A DNA stretch of 64,000 nt from Chloroflexota bacterium (GCA_017993775.1 JAGOMA010000010.1:1-64000); one strand, 5' to 3'; counted from the first letter of the stretch, positions 36,787 through 44,394 are shown. A program made the numbers and translations. The notes: a model not told the origin generated them from the sequence alone.

Positions 36787-38010
36787 ATGCCGGATTTAGC
36801 GACTCAACTCATTCAAACGATTCCAGACCGTGACCATCTGGCGGTATTTGCCGCCCGGCTGCGAAACTGGCTGATTGCCGATCTGGCCGACAATGCCGCT
36901 TTCACCGAATCGCGCGCGAAGGCGCTGCTGCGGGTAACCAATTCTGTGGATGACGCGACCTTGCATGATTTTGGCCGGCTGATGGAACAGGAAACGGCCG
37001 TTCGCCTATCCCTGCACTATCTACTCGACGCCAGCAATCTGGCCGAAAACAGTGAAGTTGCGGCGCTGGCGGCTGCCTCGGCCCATTCTGACAGCCAAAA
37101 TCAAAAATCGGAAATCCAATGGTTGTCGTTGGCCACGGCCGTTTTCGCCTGGAAAAGCGAATATCCATTGCACCAACTCGACCCGGCCTCGCCGCCCGAC
37201 ACCTACAGCCCCGCCGGACTGGTCGTCAAACAGACGGCTCATTTCCTGCGCCAGCAGGTGCAGCGCAGCGCCACGGAACGGGACAAACTTGGCCGCCAAC
37301 TGGCCTACACCACAGCAACTTCAGGCACGCCAACATTGGACACCATGCCGCCAACCGGCGAAATTCCGCCGCTGCCGCCTTATTTCCGCCCGCCCATCCC
37401 TGTCAATTACCCGGAAGTGGCGCGGAATACGGTGCGGATTGATGAGAATGAACAGCGAGATGTGCCGGGAACGGCCGTTACCCGCAGCGCCCCCCTCACC
37501 ATCACCGAAGACGACATCCACCAGGAACCGCTGCCCAACAACGTCACGCGCATGCCGTCCATTCGCATTACCCAAGACCAGGTAACCCGGCCAACAACAC
37601 CTACGCCACCACCACCCGCCTCGCGGGTTGTGACGCCCGGTGGACCAGACAGCAGCACCAATTTTTCCGACAACGTGCGAACTTCATTTGGGCGCAAAGA
37701 ACCGATGGCGGCCACCAAGCTGCGCGTTATCGTGCAAGAATACCCGGATGGCCCAGGGTTATATGGCCTGCAAGTGCGCGTCACCTGCAAGGGCATTAAG
37801 AGCTACGTGGCCGGAACTACCAATCGCGAAGGCAACTTCCTCTGCGAATTACCGGTGCGCATCCATTCTGGCCTGACCTATGACGTGGATGTGACCTGGC
37901 CCCGCGAGATGAACAACGAAATCGAGCGTAAATCGGTCACTCTGAACGCCGATCGCACGGAATTCCGCCTGCCGTTCTACAGAACATTATCGTCCGAAGG
38001 CAAAGGCTAA
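36787..38010 (+). CDS. Uncharacterised protein with C-terminal carboxypeptidase-regulatory-like domain
   Basis: The 407-residue protein has a helical N-terminal region of about 180 residues (ATQLIQTIPDRDHLAVFAARLRN onward in part), a proline-rich linker (TPTPPPPASRVVTPGG), and a C-terminal beta domain with LRVIVQEYPDGPGLYGLQV, GTTNREGNFLCELPVRIHSG and a typical Gly-rich turn. I do not recognise a named family for the whole. There is no signal peptide or TM helix. It is in the ubiquitin-like locus between the GTPase and the CAP-domain gene. Confidence 0.6.
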   Translation: MPDLATQLIQTIPDRDHLAVFAARLRNWLIADLADNAAFTESRAKALLRVTNSVDDATLHDFGRLMEQETAVRLSLHYLLDASNLAENSEVAALAAASAHSDSQNQKSEIQWLSLATAVFAWKSEYPLHQLDPASPPDTYSPAGLVVKQTAHFLRQQVQRSATERDKLGRQLAYTTATSGTPTLDTMPPTGEIPPLPPYFRPPIPVNYPEVARNTVRIDENEQRDVPGTAVTRSAPLTITEDDIHQEPLPNNVTRMPSIRITQDQVTRPTTPTPPPPASRVVTPGGPDSSTNFSDNVRTSFGRKEPMAATKLRVIVQEYPDGPGLYGLQVRVTCKGIKSYVAGTTNREGNFLCELPVRIHSGLTYDVDVTWPREMNNEIERKSVTLNADRTEFRLPFYRTLSSEGKG

Positions 38011-38023
38011 AACACCGAGTATC

Positions 38024-38587
38024 GTGGAACGTTTACGATTAACCGAGGAGGACATCGCGGCGGCCCTGCCGACGGTGTCGGCCGGGTTGGTGAAGGTGAC
38101 GCTGGATGATTTAACGGCCGTCCCCCCCCAACCCAACGCTTCGCCCGATCTGGACGTTTTAGAAACGCTCATGTTCAATCTGGTCAACGCCGCTCGTCTG
38201 GAAAACCTGCTGCGCTGGCTGCCCAACAACCAGTTGAAATGGCATCCGGGATTAGCGGCCATCGCACGCGGGCATTCCGCCGACATGCTGAAACGACAAT
38301 ACGTCGACCACACCTCGCCAGACGGCGTAACTTCGGCGCAGCGATTGACTCGTTACGGCATCCAATATCTAGCCTGCGGCGAAAACATCGGCATTGTTTA
38401 TGGCGCTGCCAGCCACAGCGACGCCGGTATCTACGAAATTCAGAACAAATTCATGAACCAGCCGCGCAAATTTAGCAATCACCGTGGCAACTTATTAAAT
38501 CCCTTGTGGACACACGTGGGCATCGGCCTGGCCTATACGACCAGCGGCGCCCTGGTGGCGACACAGAACTTTATTTCAACGATTTAG
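38024..38587 (+). CDS. CAP-domain protein without signal peptide
   Basis: The 187-residue protein starts at GTG 38024, 13 bases after the preceding stop. It has a CAP core (FNLVNAARLENLLRWLPNN, HSADMLKRQYVDHTSPDG, YLACGENIGIVYG, LLNPLWTHVGIGLAYTTSG, TQNFIST) with the His and Glu residues of the family. There is no signal peptide, which is rare: most CAP proteins are secreted. It is cotranscribed with the E1-like gene and probably cytoplasmic, at odds with the secreted CAP protein at 2851. Confidence 0.75.
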   Translation: MERLRLTEEDIAAALPTVSAGLVKVTLDDLTAVPPQPNASPDLDVLETLMFNLVNAARLENLLRWLPNNQLKWHPGLAAIARGHSADMLKRQYVDHTSPDGVTSAQRLTRYGIQYLACGENIGIVYGAASHSDAGIYEIQNKFMNQPRKFSNHRGNLLNPLWTHVGIGLAYTTSGALVATQNFISTI

Positions 38588-38593
38588 AGAGTA

Positions 38594-38631
38594 GAGATTG
38601 GAGATGAATGAGTGCCTCAATCTCCAATCTC
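38594..38631. repeat. 12-bp inverted repeat between the CAP-domain and E1-like genes
   Basis: GAGATTGGAGAT (38594-38605) pairs with ATCTCCAATCTC (38620-38631); a second register of the right arm at 38627-38638 gives the same pairing. It lies in the 71-base gap before the E1-like gene and has no T-tract. Confidence 0.6.
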
Positions 38632-38658
38632 CAATCTCCAAGTTCTCCAAAGGAAACT

Positions 38659-39840
38659 ATGACCGAACCTGAAACCATTGTCATCACCGATCCCGATGCC
38701 GACCGGTACCATACATTCAGCTACATCAGCTGGTGGCAGCAAGAAGTCGTGCGTAATGCCCGCGTACTGGTGGTCGGCGCGGGAGCCTTGGGCAATGAAG
38801 TCCTTAAAAATCTGGCGCTAATGGGCATTGGCAATCTCATGATTGCCGATTTTGACACCATCGAAGACAGCAACCTCAGCCGGTCGGTGTTGTTCCGGGC
38901 GAAGGACAACGGCCGTCGCAAAGTAGACGCCGCCGCCGAAGCCGTTAAGGAACTCAACCCCGACGTTAACGTACTCACCTGGCACGGCGACATCAACTTC
39001 GAGCTGGGCATGGGCGTTTTTCGCCATGTAGATGTCATCATCGGCTGCCTGGACAACCGCGAAGCGCGTCTTTCCATCAATCGCATGAGCTGGGCCATCG
39101 GCAAGCCCTGGGTTGATGGGGCCATCGAAGAGCTGATGGGCATCGTGCGCGTGTTCTGGCCCGGTGAAGGGGCGTGTTACGAATGCACCCTCACCGACAT
39201 GGACTACCAGCTAATCGGCCTGCGCTACTCCTGCCCGCTGCTGGCGCGGCAAAATCTGCTCAAGGGCAAAGTGCCCACCACGCCCACCAGCGCCTCTATC
39301 GTGGCCGCCTTCCAAACCCAGGAAGCACTCAAACTGCTGCACGGCCTGGAAGTCCAGCCCGGCAAAGCGATGATCATCAACGGCCTGACCAACGACATCT
39401 ATACCACCGAGTACCCGGTGAAAAAAGATTGCCTCAGCCACAACCTGCTGGAGCCGATTGAAGAACTGGCGGGAGCGGAAACGGCCGTTACCACCATCGG
39501 TGAATTGTTAGCCGAAGCCCGCCAGCGACTCGGCCCGGGAACTGTGCTAGAATTTAATGGCGAACTGGTCGTTTCCATGCGTTGCCCAGACTGCGGTCAG
39601 GAAGAATTTATCTTCAAGAGCATGGCCCGACTGTACGAAAACGCCGCCGACTGCCCCAACTGCGGTGGACACCGCGACATGAACCTGACTCATCGCATCA
39701 GCGGCACGGAAACATTTTTAGATCGCACCCTGGCACAAATCGACATCCCCCCTCTGAGTATTATTCGCGCCCGCAACGGGAGCGAACGCATCTACCTGGA
39801 ACTAACCGGCGATGTAGATACATTTTTAACATTTTCATAA
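38659..39840 (+). CDS. E1-like ubiquitin-activating (ThiF/MoeB fold) enzyme
   Basis: The 393-residue protein has the adenylating ThiF/E1 fold: VLVVGAGALGNEVLKNLALMG (nucleotide loop at 40-47), DFDTIEDSNLSRSVLF (about 64-79), GCLDNREARLSIN (Asp/Arg for ATP) and Cys173/Cys176. Cys192 in YSCPLLARQ is a candidate catalytic cysteine. A C-terminal zinc ribbon-like part has Cys309/312 and Cys332/335. ATG 38659 with AAGGAA is chosen. It sits next to a ubiquitin-like protein and an E2, so it probably adenylates the Gly terminus of that protein and passes it as thioester, not for MoCo or thiamine synthesis. Confidence 0.88.
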   Translation: MTEPETIVITDPDADRYHTFSYISWWQQEVVRNARVLVVGAGALGNEVLKNLALMGIGNLMIADFDTIEDSNLSRSVLFRAKDNGRRKVDAAAEAVKELNPDVNVLTWHGDINFELGMGVFRHVDVIIGCLDNREARLSINRMSWAIGKPWVDGAIEELMGIVRVFWPGEGACYECTLTDMDYQLIGLRYSCPLLARQNLLKGKVPTTPTSASIVAAFQTQEALKLLHGLEVQPGKAMIINGLTNDIYTTEYPVKKDCLSHNLLEPIEELAGAETAVTTIGELLAEARQRLGPGTVLEFNGELVVSMRCPDCGQEEFIFKSMARLYENAADCPNCGGHRDMNLTHRISGTETFLDRTLAQIDIPPLSIIRARNGSERIYLELTGDVDTFLTFS

Positions 39841-39921
39841 CGTGCGGGTTCTTGCAACCCTGCCCACAAATTTACGTAATTAACAGTGATATTTGCTTAG
39901 TAAACAATGGAGGCTTAAACA

Positions 39922-40188
39922 ATGGCTAGCATCAAAGTAATCATTTACGATCCCACCGGTTCCAAAAAAACCCCGGTTGAACTTCCGGCCGACGTGCCCA
40001 TGCGCCGTCTGATCCCGGCCCTGGTCAGCAAAATGGGCCTGCCCACCAACCAGGGCGCCAACCCCATCACCTACCGGCTGGATCACCGTGCTTCTGGCAA
40101 GCGTCTATCCGAGGACGATTCCCTGGCCGACGCCGGCGTGCAAGAAGACGACATCTTGAGCTTATTCCCCGAAGTTACCGCAGGGTAA
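39922..40188 (+). CDS. Small ubiquitin-like (beta-grasp) protein ending in Gly
   Basis: The 88-residue protein has a beta-grasp look of the YukD/ubiquitin type: IKVIIYDPTGSKKTPVEL, VPMRRLIPALVSKMG, ITYRLDHRASGKRLSEDDSLADAGVQEDDILSLF. It ends in EVTAG, so the C-terminal glycine is already exposed, with no tail to be cut. GGAGG precedes the ATG. Next to E1, E2, JAMM and RING genes it is the likely modifier that is conjugated. YukD-like proteins also occur in type VII secretion, but no secretion gene is here. Confidence 0.85.
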   Translation: MASIKVIIYDPTGSKKTPVELPADVPMRRLIPALVSKMGLPTNQGANPITYRLDHRASGKRLSEDDSLADAGVQEDDILSLFPEVTAG

Positions 40189-40210
40189 CTTGTTTAAGGA
40201 AAGCATTGAG

Positions 40211-40244
40211 CGATGAGCGATGAATCTGTGTTCTTCGCTCATCG
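40211..40244. repeat. Imperfect inverted repeat between the Ubl and E2 genes
   Basis: CGATGAGCGATGAA (40211-40224) pairs at 13 of 14 positions with TTCTTCGCTCATCG (40231-40244) around a 6-base loop. A further TTCATCG follows at 40252. It lies before the E2 start at 40271. Confidence 0.6.
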
Positions 40245-40270
40245 TTTATTGTTCATCGTTTGAGGCAAAC

Positions 40271-40810
40271 ATGGCATTCGACATTCGAGAGACTCGGCTG
40301 CGCAACGATTACAAAAACATCCGTGAACTGGTCAACCGCAGTGAATTTATTCGCGTACTCAGCACAGAAGGTGACCCGCCGGAAAAATATCTGATCCAAT
40401 TCACCTGCCGAGGCGTGGAAAATATCAAAACCAGCGGCGAGCCAATTTACCGCCAGGATCATAAGGTGAGCATTTATTTGCACGCCGAATACCCGCTGAA
40501 ACAACCGCAGTTAAAATGGATGACGCCAATTTTCCATCCGAATATCCACATTACCGGTGCGGTTTGCATCGGCGCGTGGTGGGCCGCAAAAACGTTAGAC
40601 GAACTGCTGCTAACGCTTGGAGAAATGGTTCAATACAAGAACTATGATCCACGTGACCCGATGAACTCTAAAGCTGCCTCTTGGGCGCTGCGAAACAAAG
40701 GTTTATTCCCAGTGGATAAACGCAGCCTGAAAGGCCAGTCGCTAGAAGAGTTGATCGTACTTGGGAGCACGGAGGCAGAGGGCGATGACTTTGGGATCAA
40801 CATCCTCTAA
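40271..40810 (+). CDS. E2-like ubiquitin-conjugating enzyme (UBC fold)
   Basis: The 179-residue protein has clear UBC features: YPLKQPQLKW, His-Pro-Asn at 89-91 in IFHPNIHITG and the catalytic Cys99 in GAVCIGAWW, 10 residues after His89 as in eukaryotic E2s (UbcH5: HPN 75-77, Cys85). The C-terminal helices (TLDELLLTLGEMVQ, PRDPMNSKAASWALRN) match the E2 fold. Start ATG 40271 has GAGG 9 bases upstream; an earlier in-frame ATG at 40220 is unlikely. It overlaps the next ORF by 26 bases. It should accept the ubiquitin-like protein from the E1. Confidence 0.88.
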   Translation: MAFDIRETRLRNDYKNIRELVNRSEFIRVLSTEGDPPEKYLIQFTCRGVENIKTSGEPIYRQDHKVSIYLHAEYPLKQPQLKWMTPIFHPNIHITGAVCIGAWWAAKTLDELLLTLGEMVQYKNYDPRDPMNSKAASWALRNKGLFPVDKRSLKGQSLEELIVLGSTEAEGDDFGINIL

Positions 40811-42032
40811 AACGGCCGTTCCCCCCACCCCCGGCGACGACGACAAACCCATCACCCCACCCATCAAAACAACGCCGCCTGAACTGCGCCAACTGGGAAC
40901 CAAACAACCGCCAAACTTCGACGAGCAGTGTTATTTACACGGCCGTGTCCCCTCAACCGGACAGGTCCAAATCATCGTCAGCCAGGCGGCGCTGCAACAA
41001 ATCGACAGCCACGGCCGTTCCAACCTGTACACTGAATTGGGCGGCGCGCTCCTGGGGCGAGCCTTTCAATATCAGGAACAACTGTTTGTCGAAATACAGG
41101 CCGCCCTGCCCGTCGTCAGCGCCGACCATGGGCCGGTGCATTTTACTTTTACGGCCGATACCTGGAGCCAGCTCCGCCAGGACCGGGAGACAAAATACCC
41201 CAATCTGGAGATAGTGGGCTGGTTTCATACGCACCCTAATCTGGGCGTGTTTTATTCCGGCGACGATGTGGTTGTGCATTCGGCGGCGTTTACGCTGCCC
41301 TGGCACGTGGGTCTCGTGGTGGATCCAGGCCGCGATGAAGCCTGCTTTTTTGGCTGGGTGAATGGGGAATTGGTTCCATTTGCCGGCTTTTACGAGCTGC
41401 TAGACAGCCAGCCAGCGCCCTATGCGCGCTGGCGCGTGGTGCGCACGTCGGTGTGGAAAGACACCAGCGAAGCCGAACTGGCCCAGAGCAAACGGCCGTC
41501 CCATTCCCCAGAACCAACCACTGTCTACGCGCCGCGCACCGCAAAACCATCCTTCAACCCCGGCATTGGCCTGATTGTCGGCAGCCTGGGGCTGCTTCTG
41601 AGCTTTTTTTTGCTCGTCGGCTGGGTTCTGCCGCTAAGCCAACAAGTCAACCGCCTGGAAAACGTGGTGCTGATGATGGCCGATAAATCGTTGGCGGCTA
41701 GCAATGCCGCAGCCTGCCCCGACCCGCGCCTGCGCATTTTGTCGCCCTTAACCGGGCAGCGATATCCGGTTGGTTCAACGATTGAAGTGATTGGCACAGC
41801 CAGCCACCCAGACGCGACGCGGTATCGGGTAGAAGCACGGCCGTCTGGCGCCGATAATTGGGTTCCACTGCGCACGCTGAGCCGGGGAACCACCCTGGGC
41901 ACGTTGGTGCGTTGGGATACCGTCAATTACACGTCTGGCTTGTATGATATGCGCTTAACGGCCGTTGACTCCAACAACATCCGCTTAGTCAGCACAGACC
42001 TGTGCGAGCTGCAAATCGAATTAATTCCCTAA
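40785..42032 (+). CDS. JAMM/MPN+ metallopeptidase with TM helix and C-terminal extracytoplasmic domain
   Basis: The 415-residue protein has a JAMM domain with Glu84 (ELGGALLG), His148 and His150 (GWFHTHP), Ser158 and Asp161 (FYSGDD), so the catalytic zinc site is complete. A TM helix (about 260-284, IGLIVGSLGLLLSFFLLVGW) separates it from a C-terminal Ig-like domain (CPDPRLRILSPLTGQRYPVG). The JAMM part is on the cytoplasmic side if the TM runs outwards. Start ATG 40785 with GGAGG is within the E2 gene. It probably trims or removes the ubiquitin-like protein at the membrane. Confidence 0.85.
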   Translation: MTLGSTSSKTAVPPTPGDDDKPITPPIKTTPPELRQLGTKQPPNFDEQCYLHGRVPSTGQVQIIVSQAALQQIDSHGRSNLYTELGGALLGRAFQYQEQLFVEIQAALPVVSADHGPVHFTFTADTWSQLRQDRETKYPNLEIVGWFHTHPNLGVFYSGDDVVVHSAAFTLPWHVGLVVDPGRDEACFFGWVNGELVPFAGFYELLDSQPAPYARWRVVRTSVWKDTSEAELAQSKRPSHSPEPTTVYAPRTAKPSFNPGIGLIVGSLGLLLSFFLLVGWVLPLSQQVNRLENVVLMMADKSLAASNAAACPDPRLRILSPLTGQRYPVGSTIEVIGTASHPDATRYRVEARPSGADNWVPLRTLSRGTTLGTLVRWDTVNYTSGLYDMRLTAVDSNNIRLVSTDLCELQIELIP

Positions 42033-42085
42033 AACCATTCAGACCTGTCAGGTTTTAGAAACGTGACAAATCTCTCCAAAAAATT

Positions 42086-43168
42086 ATGACCGACGAACCT
42101 GTTTACGCCGCAATTGTAACCATTAAAGTGCCCGAATCTGGCCAATCCACTTCGGTGACGGTGGTGCTGACGCCGCCAGATACCGTGACCGTTGACGGCC
42201 GTGTCAAACCCCTGGCCGACTGCACCCTGGACGATCTGCAAAATTTCGCCGATGAATTGGAAGCGGATGTATGGGACGCATACAAAGCCATCACCCTGCT
42301 GGAACTGGATGAGCAAGACAAAGCTGAGATTGAAGTGACCGTGCTGGACCGCCAGGGAGAAACCCGCTCTTTGGAAGCTGTGTGGCGGCGGCAGGCGATT
42401 ATTCTGCCGGCCGACCCCGCGCCAACCCCAGACGCGCAGCTTGAAACACCGGACGAACCGGAACCGGAAACGGCCGTCACGCCCCCCGCCCCTGAGCCGC
42501 AGCCCATGCCAGAACAAACCGCCACGCCAGAAGATGCGGAACCCGAAGTCCTGGTCGCCGAATCCGAGCCGGTATACGCCGAACCGGAAGAGACCACCGG
42601 CGAAGGGCCAGACGCAGCCATCATCGCCCCCAGCCGGGCGCGCGTACAAATCGCCGGGCGCAGATTGCCCATTGGTTCGCGCACCTGGATGGCTGCGGAT
42701 ATTTTGATGGACGAACCCGCTTTTCGCGCTGCTCAGGCCCACGCCCTCAGCAGCCCCAACCGGGAAGTTGCCGGCGTACTCGTTGGCCCGCGCCCCGAAA
42801 AGCAGCCAGACGGCCGTTACGTCGTCCACATCATCGACACCATCATCGCCAAATATACCGTCATGCAGGGCGCCAGCGTCACCTACACACCTGAAAGCTG
42901 GCGCTACATGAACGATAAATTAAGAGAACGCTACCCGGATGAAACGGCCGTTATGGTCGGCTGGTACCACACCCATCCCGGCTTTGGCATCTTTTTATCC
43001 GGCATGGACCAATTTATCCACCAAAATTTCTTCACCCAAATCTGGCACATCGCCCTCGTGCTGGACCCACAGGCCAACAAAAGCGGCTTCTTCTGCTGGG
43101 ACCGCCAAAAAACGCGCGTCAGCCCGGTGGACTATGAATGGCCCAGTTGGGCGGCGCGTTCCTGGTAG
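42086..43168 (+). CDS. Second JAMM/MPN+ metallopeptidase with N-terminal extension
   Basis: The 360-residue protein has a beta-rich N-terminal domain (about 1-105), a Pro/Glu-rich acidic linker (about 108-175) and a JAMM domain at the C-terminus with Glu227 (NREVAGVLVG), His295 and His297 (GWYHTHP), Ser305 and Asp308 (FLSGMD). All zinc-binding and catalytic residues are present. It lacks a TM helix, in contrast to the first JAMM protein. Different location or substrate (processing versus deconjugation) is likely. It starts 53 bases after the first JAMM gene. Confidence 0.85.
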   Translation: MTDEPVYAAIVTIKVPESGQSTSVTVVLTPPDTVTVDGRVKPLADCTLDDLQNFADELEADVWDAYKAITLLELDEQDKAEIEVTVLDRQGETRSLEAVWRRQAIILPADPAPTPDAQLETPDEPEPETAVTPPAPEPQPMPEQTATPEDAEPEVLVAESEPVYAEPEETTGEGPDAAIIAPSRARVQIAGRRLPIGSRTWMAADILMDEPAFRAAQAHALSSPNREVAGVLVGPRPEKQPDGRYVVHIIDTIIAKYTVMQGASVTYTPESWRYMNDKLRERYPDETAVMVGWYHTHPGFGIFLSGMDQFIHQNFFTQIWHIALVLDPQANKSGFFCWDRQKTRVSPVDYEWPSWAARSW

Positions 43169-43341
43169 GTTTCCCACCCAAGTGCTTGCCGATTCGTGTA
43201 TAATTTAGAAGATGCTTGAAGTTAGCCTGTGTAGGTAGTTTCATTTGTTTGATGGATGATCACGTTGGTTCGTTGGGTCTTCAATCAAGACAACAAACCA
43301 TCAAACCAACAATCTAACGAACCATCAACCTGACAAATAAA

Positions 43342-43776
43342 ATGGACGAAAAGGAATTACCCTTCATCGAAATAACCGACGACGACATCAGCGAAGCCAA
43401 TCGCCTGAGTTTGCATTGTCCCATCTGCGCCGGCGCGGTGGAAAACAATATCCACGAGCGATCGCTCCTGCCGGTGGTTTGCGCCAAGTGCGGCACGCTT
43501 TACCACAAGACTTGTTGGGAGCAAAGCGGCGGCAAATGCGCCATTTTGGGCTGCGAATGCACCGAAAATTACGTCTACGGCCGTAACCGCGACCCCGCCC
43601 TCACCATCACTTATTCTGACCTGCCTGCGCCGTCCTTAAACGGCCGTGGCCCCGCCGTCAGCCAGCAAACCAAACGCCTCAAAGCCGAACAAGCCCGCGA
43701 AGTGGAACGAATGCGCCGGCCCGGCTTTTGGCAGCGGCTCTGGCAATGGCTGTTGGACCAGATACAGGTCGGCTAA
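43342..43776 (+). CDS. Prokaryotic RING/PHD-like zinc-finger protein, candidate E3
   Basis: The 144-residue protein has eight zinc ligands arranged C26-x2-C29-x17-C47-x2-C50-x4-H55-x2-C58-x7-C66-x4-C71, a binuclear treble-clef pattern like prokaryotic RING family 1 (YHKTCW near the H). A basic, Arg-rich C-terminal helix (KRLKAEQAREVERMRRPGFW) follows. No TM helix is seen. Next to E1/E2 genes it is a good candidate for an E3 ligase or adaptor, but that is inferred from position. Confidence 0.75.
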   Translation: MDEKELPFIEITDDDISEANRLSLHCPICAGAVENNIHERSLLPVVCAKCGTLYHKTCWEQSGGKCAILGCECTENYVYGRNRDPALTITYSDLPAPSLNGRGPAVSQQTKRLKAEQAREVERMRRPGFWQRLWQWLLDQIQVG

Positions 43777-43778
43777 CC

Positions 43779-43830
43779 GTGATTCGTAACCCGTAATCCG
43801 TGGTTCATCGGCTTACAGGTTACGAACCAC
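43779..43830. repeat. Imperfect 18-bp inverted repeat between the RING-like genes
   Basis: GTGATTCGTAACCCGTAA (43779-43796) pairs at 16 of 18 positions with 43813-43830 in the gap between the two zinc-finger genes. No T-tract is present. Confidence 0.6.
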
Positions 43831-43845
43831 AAGACTTCCCCCCTC

Positions 43846-44337
43846 ATGATCCGCCCACTTAAAGTCAGCGAAACCTCCGCCTTTTTAGACCAGCAATGCG
43901 CGCTGTGCAAAGAAGCCTTTGTCGCCGGCGACGAAATAGTCATCTGCCCCGAAGATGGCGCGCGGCATCATGCCGCCTGTTGGGAAGCCAACGGCAACAA
44001 ATGCTCCGCCTTTGGCTGCACGGGCAACGGCCGTCTCCAATCCGCCGCGCCGCCGCCGCCATCGCCCACCCGCCCGCGCGTCATCGACATGCCCGTCAGC
44101 GAGCCAGAAGCACGCTCCAAGGTGCGCGTCATGCCCAGCAGCAGCCTGGGCTGCGCCCAAACCTGCCTGCTACTCAGCATCGCCCTGGCCATCATCCTGA
44201 TGGCTGTCGGCTGTTTCGGCTTGTGGGCCATCGCCGACTACATTTTAATCGACCGTTTGGGCTGGCAGTACCGCGCCCCCTTGGGCGGGATAATTTTGCC
44301 ACAGCTATACTTGCTCTGGCAGATGCTGCCCTGGTAA
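43846..44337 (+). CDS. RING-like zinc-finger protein with C-terminal TM helix
   Basis: The 163-residue protein repeats the treble-clef pattern of its neighbour: C18-x2-C21-x12-C34-x2-D37, His42, C45, C53 and C58, so one expected Cys ligand is Asp37. A Pro-rich linker is followed by a long hydrophobic helix (TCLLLSIALAIILMAVGCFGLWAI), which would anchor it in the membrane with the zinc finger likely inside. It is the last gene of the E1/E2 set and may recruit conjugation to the membrane. Zinc binding with Asp remains plausible. Confidence 0.7.
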   Translation: MIRPLKVSETSAFLDQQCALCKEAFVAGDEIVICPEDGARHHAACWEANGNKCSAFGCTGNGRLQSAAPPPPSPTRPRVIDMPVSEPEARSKVRVMPSSSLGCAQTCLLLSIALAIILMAVGCFGLWAIADYILIDRLGWQYRAPLGGIILPQLYLLWQMLPW

Positions 44338-44385
44338 ACACGGCCGTTCCCCGCTCTTTCGCCCATTGCCGCCCCCTGCTCTCTC

Positions 44386-44394
44386 TGATACGAT
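44386..44394 (+). promoter_or_regulatory. Extended -10 promoter close to the MoxR start
   Basis: TGATACGAT ends 7 bases before the ATG at 44402 and no ribosome site is visible. This may mark a separate promoter for the MoxR-DUF58-DUF4129 genes after the ubiquitin-like locus. Confidence 0.45.

Noticed and set aside
38659..39840. E1-like gene as MoeB/ThiF for cofactor synthesis
   Set aside because: No thiamine or molybdopterin sulfur-carrier gene is adjacent, and an E2 and JAMM set is; the MoeA gene is 13 kb away.
39922..40188. YukD-type protein as part of type VII secretion
   Set aside because: No EccC/EssC, WXG100 or other secretion gene nearby; E1 and E2 genes flank it.
38659..40810. Interpretation of the E1/E2 genes as part of a type II CBASS or Bil antiphage system
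   Set aside because: No CD-NTase or effector is adjacent; the only nucleotidyltransferase is 15 kb away at 56249. The Ubl is a single domain, unlike the BilA type.
43199..43204. TATAAT in the gap between the second JAMM gene and the first RING gene as an internal promoter
   Set aside because: No -35 box at a suitable distance and no TGn extension in the right place; kept as undecided.
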